A stretch of DNA of 8,207 bases from Anaerolineae bacterium (lineage in GTDB: Bacteria; Chloroflexota; Anaerolineae; Anaerolineales; E44-bin32). Where the stretch lies: contig JAUVOZ010000087.1 of NCBI GenBank assembly GCA_030598885.1, positions 1 through 8,207 of the forward strand, read 5' to 3'. Below, piece after piece: positions 1 through 5,973 of this stretch. The notes beneath the pieces were generated by a model. The model was not told where the DNA came from and did no database searches. It worked only from the letters and a program-made list of their open reading frames with translations. Position 1 is the first letter of the stretch. Each line of letters begins with the position of its first letter. A program made the position numbers and the translations under genes.

Positions 1-875
1 CCCACCATGACATCGGTGGTTATTGCCAGATCAGGAATGGCCTCTCGAGCTTCGGTGATGATACGGGCGTAGTCTTCAGATCGGATGAGACGACCCATGC
101 GTCGTAATGTACGATCGCAGCCAGATTGTAGCGGCAGGTGAAGATGACGACATATGCGCGGGCTCTGCATGATGGAGAATAAACCGTTGGGGATTCCCCA
201 GGGTTCCATGGATGACAGCCGGACGCGGGGGACTTCGGTCTCAGCTAATATCGTGTGCAGAAGAGTGGTTAGATCGACGCAACCGGGTAAATCACGACCA
301 TAAGCGCTCAATTGTGCGCCAGTTAGCACCACCTCTTGTACTTCGCCAGCAATCGCCGATCGGATCTCATCAACCACGTGATCGATCGACTGGCTCCGGG
401 ATGGACCCCGGGCAATGGTCGCTAAGCAGAATGTGCAATAGTTGTCGCATCCGTCCTGGACCTTGACGAAGGCCCGGGTGCGTTTACGAGTTCCTGGAAT
501 CGGTTGACGTTCCAGTGGCTTCCAATCCAACTCATCGTCGGGTAGTCCAAGGACATATTGAATCAGGCGGTCTTTTCCCTCATTGGGAATCACCTGGGTC
601 ACGCCGGGAAGGGCGATAGCTGCCTGTGGTTCGAGATCGCTCCAACAACCGGTTAGGATTATCTGGGCTAGCTGGTTTCGGCGGTGCACTCTACGGGTCA
701 CACTACGCGAATCAGCTGCTGCGGCTGCGGTTACACTGCAAGTGTTGATCACCACCAGGTTGCTCTCCTCTGGCGTGGCGACCAGCTTATGACCAGCCTG
801 CCTGAGTTGGTGGGCCATGCGTTCGATTTCGCTCTGGTTCAACCTGCATCCAACGCTGTCGAGGAAAACTTTCAT
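1..875 (-). CDS. mtaB: tRNA (N6-threonylcarbamoyladenosine(37)-C2)-methylthiotransferase MtaB, C-terminus cut off by window edge
   Basis: A radical-SAM methylthiotransferase that converts t6A37 to ms2t6A37 in ANN-decoding tRNAs. I translated the minus strand from ATG at 875; the frame stays open for 291 codons to base 1. The N-terminal UPF0004 domain has its three cluster cysteines at C10 (VGCRLNQSE), C46 (NTCSVT) and C77 (TGCW). The radical-SAM CxxxCxxC is C143-C147-C150 in 'VQDGCDNYCTFC'. 'EVVLTGAQLSAYG' (about 181-193), 'HLHLPLQSG' (244-252) and 'TTDVMVG' at the edge are further family blocks. 'IARGPSRS' after the cysteines and the NTCSVT form favour MtaB over MiaB or RimO. The family is usually about 430-450 residues, so the end of the radical-SAM barrel and the TRAM domain lie outside. 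An in-frame TAG just upstream supports the start; the Shine-Dalgarno is weak. It lies 27 bases after the lipoprotein gene and is probably co-transcribed with it. Confidence 0.92.
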   Translation of the reverse strand, partial: MKVFLDSVGCRLNQSEIERMAHQLRQAGHKLVATPEESNLVVINTCSVTAAAAADSRSVTRRVHRRNQLAQIILTGCWSDLEPQAAIALPGVTQVIPNEGKDRLIQYVLGLPDDELDWKPLERQPIPGTRKRTRAFVKVQDGCDNYCTFCLATIARGPSRSQSIDHVVDEIRSAIAGEVQEVVLTGAQLSAYGRDLPGCVDLTTLLHTILAETEVPRVRLSSMEPWGIPNGLFSIMQSPRICRHLHLPLQSGCDRTLRRMGRLIRSEDYARIITEAREAIPDLAITTDVMV

Positions 876-902
876 CGGGGATTCAAAGTTAGTAAGTCTC
901 TA

Positions 903-1556
903 CTATGGCATGATAACGGAGAATCTTTCAAACAGGATTTCAGTGCCGGGTTGAGTGTAAGTTCCAGCTATGAGCCCCACATCACCTTGTGACCATTCTG
1001 AAGTCTGGACCTGAACCTCTTGCACGCCGTTGATGTATAGGGTCAATACATCCCCAATGCATTCAGCCTGGATAATGTTGGTGATTGATCCCTGAATGAT
1101 TGCTTCTGAGGGGAGCATCGAATCATCACTCATCAGGGTCTCAACGCCATCTCTGTAGACTCCTATTCCGCTGTATCCATCGCTCGAGATTAAAAAAAAG
1201 TAGAAGTTCTGTGCATCCTGATAGCGACAGAGTACACCGAATACATTGTTGTCTGATCCATCTGCTTTTGTTGCAGAAACCTGAATGCGGACATCTGAAA
1301 ACTCAAGGTGGGGGCGAGCCCAAGCGCTGGTTTCGGGTGTGAAAATACCAATGCGGTAAGCCCCATCAGCGTAATCGGTTACGTAGGTGTCGTCAATATA
1401 CCGATCCCATCCGCTTGCTACACGAGAGAAATCATCCTGAAAGAGAACTGCTCCTGTCTCCACTGGGGGTTCTAGCCAGGTGCAGGATTGGCAAACTACT
1501 AAGAGAACGAGGGTCTTCAGTAGAAGGGATGGGCGTAAAAACATGCGATTGGGCAT
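903..1556 (-). CDS. Small secreted lipoprotein with a jelly-roll (LamG/DUF1080-like) domain
   Basis: Unknown function; probably an envelope-anchored carbohydrate- or ligand-binding domain. I start at ATG 1556, which has GAGAG five bases upstream; a GTG at 1562 (two codons more) is the alternative. Numbering from ATG 1556 gives 217 residues. Residues 4-25 are a lipoprotein-type signal: Arg residues, then 'LLLKTLVLLVVCQSC'. C25, with S at -1, is the likely lipidated cysteine, although the lipobox (C-Q-S-C) is atypical and C22 is also possible. The mature part begins with 'LFQDDFSRVASGWDRY' (38-53), a signature I associate with concanavalin-A-like domains in Chloroflexota proteins. Later come an alternating beta-strand pattern, 'YFFLISSDGYSGIGVYRDG' and a C-terminal 'GDVGLIAGTY', both typical of that fold. 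No catalytic residues are recognisable. It is followed 27 bases later by mtaB, an unrelated housekeeping gene, so the pairing may be incidental. Confidence 0.8.
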   Translation of the reverse strand: MPNRMFLRPSLLLKTLVLLVVCQSCTWLEPPVETGAVLFQDDFSRVASGWDRYIDDTYVTDYADGAYRIGIFTPETSAWARPHLEFSDVRIQVSATKADGSDNNVFGVLCRYQDAQNFYFFLISSDGYSGIGVYRDGVETLMSDDSMLPSEAIIQGSITNIIQAECIGDVLTLYINGVQEVQVQTSEWSQGDVGLIAGTYTQPGTEILFERFSVIMP

Positions 1557-1577
1557 AAGCACTCTCGGCGATGCTGA

Positions 1578-1586
1578 ATTCTAGCA
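1578..1586 (-). promoter_or_regulatory. Candidate extended -10 promoter for the lipoprotein-mtaB transcript
   Basis: Read on the minus strand this is TGC-TAGAAT, an extended -10 matching TATAAT at five of six positions. A start about seven bases downstream would leave a short leader containing the GAGAG ribosome site. No good -35 is present 16-18 bases upstream, which an extended -10 can tolerate. The remainder of the 1557-1695 gap shows only a weak 5-bp stem (CTACC/GGTAG) and nothing coding. Inference from motif only. Confidence 0.3.
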
Positions 1587-1695
1587 CAAATTAACAACAC
1601 TGAAGAATTGGAATCGGAAACCGGATTATCGTGAGGGAAGGTGTCCTCTTTCCTGCTAGCGACTGTTTTTCTACCGACTCATTGCTAGGTAGAGT

Positions 1696-3114
1696 TTAGG
1701 GGTGGATGTGAACTAAGACACGCTTGGCTAACTGGCCAATAGGGCCGCCTTGGTCGAGCTGGATTGCCATCTCGAGGCTAGCTCGAGCCCGACTTAAATC
1801 CCCCTGTGCTTGTCGAAGTAAGCCTAAGTGGAATTGACTAGCAGCTCTGTGCGGCTCGAGATTTATCGCCCGCCAAAGCAGGCGGTCGGCTAAGTGGAGA
1901 TTCCCTAATAGAAAGTGGGCATAACCAAGGGTATCGATTGCGGCGGGATCATCCGGGTTTAACACTAGGGCGTTGCGCGCGGCTGGTAGCCCAAGGGTCT
2001 GGACTTCGATCTCACTAGCAGTGGAGTATTGTGCTAGGAGCAGCCAGAATCTCGGATCTTCCGGTGCAAGTTCGGTAGCAAGCCGGAAGGCGGCAATAGC
2101 CAGACGTATGTCACCCAGAGCGAAATATGCCGCGCCCAGTTCAGCGGGAACAGCGGGGTTGGTTGGGTCGAGGCGAGCAGCGATTTCGAGCTGCTGGCGT
2201 GCGCGCTCGGGCTGGTTTAGTGCCTGCCAGTGTAACGCAAGGAAAATCCGGGGCAGGGCAGCAGTCGGGTTTGAATTTACGGCCGCTTTCAATGGCTCTA
2301 ATCCATTCCGACCGGCGCGATCGAGCGCCAACCCTAAGTAGGCACGTGCCTCAATATATTCGGGATTTAGCTCCAACGCATGTTGAAACGCCCATACCGC
2401 GCTAGTCCATTCGCCATGTCTGACCAACGTCTGACCGACTTGAGCCAAGCTGTAGGATCGATCTTCAGCCGGTCGAGCGTCTTCGATTGCACGAATAAGG
2501 TCCAGGGCAAGGGAGTTAACGCTAGAGTTTAGTTCATTCGCCAAACGCAGGTGTTGTATGGCTATTTCTGGTCTAATCGTCGCGGTCACCACAGCAAGGG
2601 ACATGCGGATATCAGGATCAGTAGGATCGATGAAGGCAAGTTCTTCTAGGATCGCTTGTGCCGCGGTTGGGTTACCCTCCATCAGATAAGCTTGGGCTAA
2701 ATCTTGGAGGAATTGGGTTGGCCTCAGGCAAATTCCATCTGCTTCCATCCAAATATTGGCAGCCTCAGCCGTGTTGCCAATAGCCAAAAGTGCCCGACTG
2801 CGCAAGCAGGCATGGGTTGGATCCGACGAAGCCAGCGATGTTTCAGCTTCTAGGTGTTTTAGAGCAGCCAGTGGCTCACCAGCAGCCAGGGCGATCTCTG
2901 CTGCTTGCGTGTGTAATCCCTCGAGCGCGGGCTCGAAAGCCATGGCAACGTCAAGGAAGTCTAGCGCAGAATCCGGTCGACCAGACTCCAAAGCCACGAT
3001 GGCTGAGCAAATGGGGGTCACCATCGGCTGTGGTATTGGAGTCGGACCGATGATGACGAGCAGCACGAGAGCAACCAGGATATGAAGCCACGGGATTTCT
3101 AGTTTATCTAACAT
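1696..3114 (-). CDS. Membrane-anchored tetratricopeptide (TPR) repeat protein
   Basis: A 472-residue scaffold protein of unknown partner. Residues about 9-23 (WLHILVALVLLVIIG) form one membrane segment or uncleaved signal, followed by a short Pro-rich linker (24-34). The remainder is helical repeats with the TPR pattern (small residue at 8, A at 20, P at 32). Clear units begin near 220 (YSLAQVGQTLVRHGEWTSAV), 254 (IEARAYLGLALDRAG), 288 (PRIFLALHWQALNQPERA), 322 (VPAELGAAYFALGDIRLAI), 391 (AAIDTLGYAHFLLGNLHLAD) and 425 (ASQFHLGLLRQAQGDLSRA). More degenerate units fill 45-210. Repeated 'LDPTNP', 'LNPDDP' and 'LAPEDP' turns end the helices. The ATG at 3114 is the only start that keeps the whole anchor. 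Such proteins usually assemble complexes at the membrane, but the sequence does not indicate with what. A separate 139-base gap divides it from the lipoprotein gene. Confidence 0.9.
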   Translation of the reverse strand: MLDKLEIPWLHILVALVLLVIIGPTPIPQPMVTPICSAIVALESGRPDSALDFLDVAMAFEPALEGLHTQAAEIALAAGEPLAALKHLEAETSLASSDPTHACLRSRALLAIGNTAEAANIWMEADGICLRPTQFLQDLAQAYLMEGNPTAAQAILEELAFIDPTDPDIRMSLAVVTATIRPEIAIQHLRLANELNSSVNSLALDLIRAIEDARPAEDRSYSLAQVGQTLVRHGEWTSAVWAFQHALELNPEYIEARAYLGLALDRAGRNGLEPLKAAVNSNPTAALPRIFLALHWQALNQPERARQQLEIAARLDPTNPAVPAELGAAYFALGDIRLAIAAFRLATELAPEDPRFWLLLAQYSTASEIEVQTLGLPAARNALVLNPDDPAAIDTLGYAHFLLGNLHLADRLLWRAINLEPHRAASQFHLGLLRQAQGDLSRARASLEMAIQLDQGGPIGQLAKRVLVHIHP

Positions 3115-3136
3115 CGTGAACTAAGCACCAAATAGA

Positions 3137-3142
3137 ATTATA
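3137..3142 (-). promoter_or_regulatory. Candidate -10 box for the TPR gene
   Basis: Minus-strand TATAAT, a perfect -10 hexamer, sits 22 bases before the TPR start codon. The leader would be about 16 bases. The expected -35 position (CGCCGA) is poor, so this is suggested only by the hexamer and its placement. Confidence 0.3.
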
Positions 3143-3245
3143 GCCATACAGCTGCTATTCGGCGAAACACCCACCGAACTTCCGAATTCATCTGGCACAA
3201 GTGTCAAGGTCCCAGTAGGTGATCGGCAGGATGGCCCCATGGTAT

Positions 3246-3274
3246 TTGTCCCTGGCATACGGAGCGACTATAAT
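3246..3274 (+). promoter_or_regulatory. Candidate sigma-70-type promoter at the distal end of the etf leader
   Basis: TTGTCC (3246-3251), a 17-base spacer and TATAAT (3269-3274) match the sigma-70 consensus at ten of twelve positions with ideal spacing. No protein-coding ORF of note starts soon after it. The next gene, etfB, begins 387 bases downstream, so a transcript from here would have a long leader containing the two stem-loops annotated below, or would be a separate small RNA. Confidence 0.4.
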
Positions 3275-3320
3275 CTCATCGGTCTATAGGAGTCGAAGTA
3301 CATAGATTCAAGCCTCACGG

Positions 3321-3354
3321 CTGGGAAAATAAAATGGTACGGGACTTTTCCCAG
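3321..3354 (+). other. Stem-loop in the etf leader region (9-bp perfect stem)
   Basis: CTGGGAAAA (3321-3329) pairs perfectly with TTTTCCCAG (3346-3354) across a 16-base loop. An outer GGCT (3319-3322) can also pair with AGCC (3363-3366) if AAGGAGGT bulges out, at the cost of the first inner pairs. The T run is inside the stem rather than after it, so this is not an intrinsic terminator. It lies about 40 bases after the candidate promoter at 3246-3274. I do not recognise it as a known riboswitch class. Confidence 0.45.
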
Positions 3355-3516
3355 AAGGAGGTAGCCACAATCTCGTAGGGCCTGCGTCGCTTATGCATAT
3401 GAAAGCCGTAATTAATGTGAGCCGAGTAAATTAAAAAAAGATTCAGGTACATATCGCCCGCACGGCTAAGGATTGAGAGACTGCACTTTTCCTTAATTCA
3501 GACGGATTATGCCTTT

Positions 3517-3555
3517 GGACATCGACGCGATAAGCTATTATGCTGCGAGATGTCC
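3517..3555 (+). other. Stem-loop in the etf leader region (imperfect 13-bp stem)
   Basis: GGACATC (3517-3523) pairs with GATGTCC (3549-3555). Inside it CGC (3526-3528) pairs with GCG (3545-3547) and AGC (3533-3535) with GCT (3542-3544), leaving a TATTAT loop and a four-base GATA bulge. It lies about 105 bases upstream of etfB. It could be an RNA element of the leader or a protein-binding palindrome; the sequence alone does not separate the two. Confidence 0.4.
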
Positions 3556-3617
3556 ACTTACGACCCTATCGACTGGCAGGAGGCGCTAGCTTTATCCGGC
3601 TGGACGTCAGACTGCAA

Positions 3618-3623
3618 TATAAT
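3618..3623 (+). promoter_or_regulatory. Candidate proximal -10 box for etfBA
   Basis: A perfect TATAAT 37 bases before the etfB start. The -35 at 17-base spacing (TCCGGC) is poor, so an activator or another sigma factor would be needed, or the box is fortuitous in this AT-rich spot. It competes with the better-formed distal promoter at 3246-3274. Confidence 0.3.
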
Positions 3624-3648
3624 AAACCCGCTATAGCACAGGTGAGGG

Positions 3649-3655
3649 AAGGAGG
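3649..3655 (+). promoter_or_regulatory. Strong Shine-Dalgarno fixing a TTG start for etfB
   Basis: AAGGAGG followed by five bases (ATATC) and then TTG at 3661. The near-perfect ribosome site and the conserved N-terminus it produces (MNIVVCVKQTPD) decide the start. The next in-frame ATG lies more than 60 codons inside the protein. Confidence 0.85.
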
Positions 3656-3660
3656 ATATC

Positions 3661-4443
3661 TTGAATATCGTTGTCTGTGTTAAGCAGACGCCGGATACGG
3701 CAGCTACGGTTACCGTTGAGGATGGCATAGTTTCATGGGGGGATTCCCCATTAGTGCTTAATCCGTGGGATGAATATGCTGTCGAAGAGGCGCTGCGAAT
3801 CAGAGAAGCTCACTCTGGCCAAGTTACGGCCCTCAGCCTGGGACCGGAGGCTGCAATGGAGGCATTAAAATTGGCCTTAGCCATGGGCTGTGATCAGGCC
3901 ATCCTGATCAATGATCCTGGGTTGACCGACGCGGATCCACTGGTGGTCTCCCAGATTCTTGCAGCAGGCATCAACAAGATCGGCGAGGTTGATTTGGTTC
4001 TCTTCGGTCGGGGATCAGTGGACAATGACACCGGAATTACTGGACCCCAAGTCGCTCGTCGACTCAATTGGCCAGTTCTCAGTCTCGTAGCCGCCATCAC
4101 CTCACTTGATCCGGAGGGAAGGACCATCGCCGTCGAGCGTATGCTTGATGAGGGTCGTCAGCTGGTTCGCAGTCCCCTACCTGCAGCGGTCAGTGTGGTG
4201 AAAGGGATCAATGAGCCCCGCTATCCATCTTTCATGGGTATCCGCAAGGCCTCTCGGGCTGAGATTCCAGTATGGTCGACATCTGATGTCGGGTTAGATG
4301 AGGCTCCGACGCCAGCGATGACCTGGCCAGAAGTTTTCGCCCCGCCGAAAGTTGAGACTGAGTGCGAGATGATTGAAGGCGAGACTTCGGAGGAAGTCGC
4401 CACCAGGTTGGCTGACCGGCTGATCGAGGAAAAGGTGATCTGA
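3661..4443 (+). CDS. etfB: Electron-transfer flavoprotein beta subunit (EtfB/FixA family)
   Basis: With EtfA it forms the soluble ETF heterodimer that takes electrons from acyl-CoA and other flavin dehydrogenases; the beta subunit binds AMP, or a second FAD in bifurcating forms. The 260-residue length is normal. Family blocks are 'VCVKQTPD' (5-12), 'NPWDEYA' (34-40), 'DNDTGITGPQ' (121-130), which corresponds to the nucleotide-binding loop, and 'NEPRYPSFMGIRKA' (184-197), the ETF-beta signature. Translation starts at TTG behind a strong Shine-Dalgarno. The stop TGA shares one base with the etfA start (TGATG), so the subunits are translationally coupled. No ETF:quinone oxidoreductase, FixX ferredoxin or acyl-CoA dehydrogenase gene is in the window. 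Electron partners, and whether it bifurcates, therefore cannot be read from context. Confidence 0.95.
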   Translation: MNIVVCVKQTPDTAATVTVEDGIVSWGDSPLVLNPWDEYAVEEALRIREAHSGQVTALSLGPEAAMEALKLALAMGCDQAILINDPGLTDADPLVVSQILAAGINKIGEVDLVLFGRGSVDNDTGITGPQVARRLNWPVLSLVAAITSLDPEGRTIAVERMLDEGRQLVRSPLPAAVSVVKGINEPRYPSFMGIRKASRAEIPVWSTSDVGLDEAPTPAMTWPEVFAPPKVETECEMIEGETSEEVATRLADRLIEEKVI

Positions 4444-5480
4444 TGGCTAATAAAATCTTTGTTTACATCGATCACTTTAATGGTCAGGCTCTGCCGGCCT
4501 CATGGGAGGCGGTTGGAGTGGCGCGCACGTTAGCTGACCATTTTAGCAGTGTGGTTACCGCCGTCGTCCTGGGCTACGAGGTGGAAGGGCTTGCCAACCT
4601 GTCTATTGAATATGGGGCTGACCGAGTGCTAATGGGGGATGATCCTGAGTTGAAAGATTACCGGCCGGAACCATTCGCCGAAATGGTCTCACAACTGACG
4701 ACAGAGGCTGAAATACTAGTCCTTCCGACTACCAGCAGGACCCGAGAGTTGGCGGGTATGGTGGCTGTCGATCTTGAGACTGGAATGGCGCCAGACGTGA
4801 TAACCTTTGAGATCGACGGCGATGCCGTGCTTGCTACGCGACCGATTTATGCCGGCAAGCTTCTGACTAAAGTGGTTTGTCGCGAAAAACGACCGCAGAT
4901 CATTACCCTTCGAACACGGGCTTTCCCTAAACCCGAGCCTGATTCTGGACGAAGTGGAGAGGTCATTCGGGTCGAGGTCGTCATGGGTGAGGTCGTCACC
5001 GAGGTGACCGGCTACACAGAGTCTGAGGCTGGTGTTAGCCTCGCCGATGCGGCGATCATCGTTTCGGGAGGGCGCGGCGTCTCGTCCAATCCCAAGCTCA
5101 CTCCTCCGGATGAGATCACTGATGAGAAAGAGCAGGAGATGTGGCGAGCTCAGCAGGGCTTTGCCCTTGTTCGCCAGCTTGCTGAAACACTCGGCGCGGC
5201 CATGGGAGCTAGCCGAGCAGCGGTCGATGCTGGTTACATCCCCTATCCACACCAGGTTGGTCAGACAGGTAAGGTGGTATCACCAGACCTTTATGTTGCC
5301 TGTGGAATCTCGGGTGCCATTCAGCACTTGGCTGGAATGCGAACATCAAAAGTGATCGTGGCGATTAATAAGGACTCAGAAGCTCCGATCTTCAAATTGG
5401 CTCGTTTCGGTGTTGCTGGGGATCTGTTTGATATCGTACCAGCGTTTACGCGGGCCTTAAAAGAACGGTTGGGAAAGTAG
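4443..5480 (+). CDS. etfA: Electron-transfer flavoprotein alpha subunit (EtfA/FixB family)
   Basis: FAD-binding partner of EtfB, 345 residues, slightly longer than the usual 310-330. The N-terminal alpha/beta domain (1-190) contains 'VLPTTSRTRELAGMVAVDL' (93-111). The C-terminal FAD domain is fully conserved: 'SGGRG' (208-212), 'GASRAAVDAG' (255-264), 'QVGQTGKVVSPDLYVACG' (271-288), 'GISGAIQHLAGM' (288-299), 'AINKD' (307-311), 'APIF' (314-317) and 'GDLFDIVP' (326-333). There is no fused ferredoxin domain. The oddity is a charged stretch of about 20 extra residues after SGGRG (roughly 213-240, including 'PPDEITDEKEQEMWRAQ'), where most family members have about a dozen residues. The start ATG overlaps the etfB stop, with AAGGTG (4432-4437) as the ribosome site. 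Probably a two-gene operon, since 476 non-coding bases follow. Confidence 0.95.
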   Translation: MANKIFVYIDHFNGQALPASWEAVGVARTLADHFSSVVTAVVLGYEVEGLANLSIEYGADRVLMGDDPELKDYRPEPFAEMVSQLTTEAEILVLPTTSRTRELAGMVAVDLETGMAPDVITFEIDGDAVLATRPIYAGKLLTKVVCREKRPQIITLRTRAFPKPEPDSGRSGEVIRVEVVMGEVVTEVTGYTESEAGVSLADAAIIVSGGRGVSSNPKLTPPDEITDEKEQEMWRAQQGFALVRQLAETLGAAMGASRAAVDAGYIPYPHQVGQTGKVVSPDLYVACGISGAIQHLAGMRTSKVIVAINKDSEAPIFKLARFGVAGDLFDIVPAFTRALKERLGK

Positions 5481-5626
5481 GTTAAAACGTACTGCCCACC
5501 CGTGGATTTCATGGAGTATTGTTAACTGTACTGAAAAGACTCAAGCGCGAGAAAGGGAATGTTCATATTTATCCCCTTTTCTAGTCGGTGGTTGCTTTTT
5601 CAACAGACTCGTCATTATGTACTGAT

Positions 5627-5652
5627 GCATGGCGCACGAAGGTGCGCCATGC
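5627..5652. repeat. Perfect 11-bp inverted repeat with GAAG loop
   Basis: GCATGGCGCAC (5627-5637) and GTGCGCCATGC (5642-5652) are exact reverse complements around GAAG. The stem is GC-rich and would be very stable, but no T tract follows on either strand, so it is not a classical intrinsic terminator. It could still define the 3' end of etfBA mRNA, or be a REP-like dispersed element. Confidence 0.6.
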
Positions 5653-5800
5653 TGCACGAAAGGGAGGATCACAGAAGTAGCTCCTGAATTGGCCATCCAG
5701 TTTGCGGTGTTTCATAATGTTGAACAGAATACATATCCCCTATGGCAAGCTTGAGTTACTGGGTAGGTAATGATATTCACTGCTCCATCTGGCTGGCTAA

Positions 5801-5829
5801 GTTACCGGAACTTCTAAAGTGCCGGTAAC
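5801..5829. repeat. 29-nt hairpin repeat, copy 1 (upstream of the PD40 gene)
   Basis: Left arm GTTACCGGAACTT (5801-5813), loop CTA, right arm AAGTGCCGGTAAC (5817-5829): twelve of thirteen positions pair, with one A-G mismatch. A second copy of identical length lies at 7021-7049, matching at 23 of 29 positions. The two copies bracket the PD40 gene. Confidence 0.7.
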
Positions 5830-5917
5830 CTGAAAGAGGTTTCATAACTACATAGGTATTTGGTAGTTTGGAATAGAAACTTATCAGTCCATACGAATTT
5901 GTAATACAAAGGTGTAA

Positions 5918-5973
5918 TGATCAGTTCGTTTTTTTTACACAACGGTTAATTATTACATGCGATCAACTGATCA
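5918..5973 (+). promoter_or_regulatory. 9-bp inverted repeat straddling the PD40 start codon
   Basis: TGATCAGTT (5918-5926) is the exact reverse complement of AACTGATCA (5965-5973), the latter within codons 3-6 of the PD40 gene. The start codon sits in the 38-base interval, and no Shine-Dalgarno is visible there. The arms could form an RNA hairpin around the initiation site, or the TGATCA motifs could be protein sites. Confidence 0.3.

Larger units (their letters stand above)
5481..5956. other. Non-coding gap between etfA and the PD40 gene
   Basis: No credible gene is present in 476 bases. I looked for an etfA terminator and see only a weak candidate: AGAAAGGG (5550-5557) against CCCCTTTTCT (5573-5582), flanked by GACT/AGTC and followed ten bases later by TTTTT (5596-5600). 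The gap otherwise holds a perfect 26-base hairpin (5627-5652), one of a pair of homologous 29-base hairpins (5801-5829), a 13-base palindrome TTTGTAATACAAA (5898-5910), and an eight-T run (5929-5936) just before the next gene. Confidence 0.7.

Noticed and set aside
1191..1198. Run of eight A (T8 in the mRNA) in the lipoprotein gene as a frameshift site
   Set aside because: It encodes an ordinary Phe-Phe stretch in a continuous, well-formed domain; no downstream alternative frame or stimulatory structure is apparent.
1696..3114. Several plus-strand ORFs of 90-120 codons antisense to the TPR gene
   Set aside because: They are mirror frames of a clear repeat protein and are rich in Arg, Ser and Ala without domains.
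3550..3636. 28-residue ORF (ATG 3550, MSTYDPIDWQEALALSG...) just before etfB
   Set aside because: No Shine-Dalgarno; its start lies in the hairpin arm. The open frame of about 68 codons around it is within chance and has no recognisable family.
3115..3660. Known riboswitch (cobalamin, c-di-GMP, SAM, TPP, FMN, molybdenum cofactor)
   Set aside because: Hairpins are present, but none of the consensus cores I know is visible, and etfBA is not a typical target.
5629..5754. 41-residue ORF (MAHEGAPCC...) overlapping the 5627-5652 hairpin
   Set aside because: No ribosome site and no similarity I recognise; its first codons are imposed by the palindrome.
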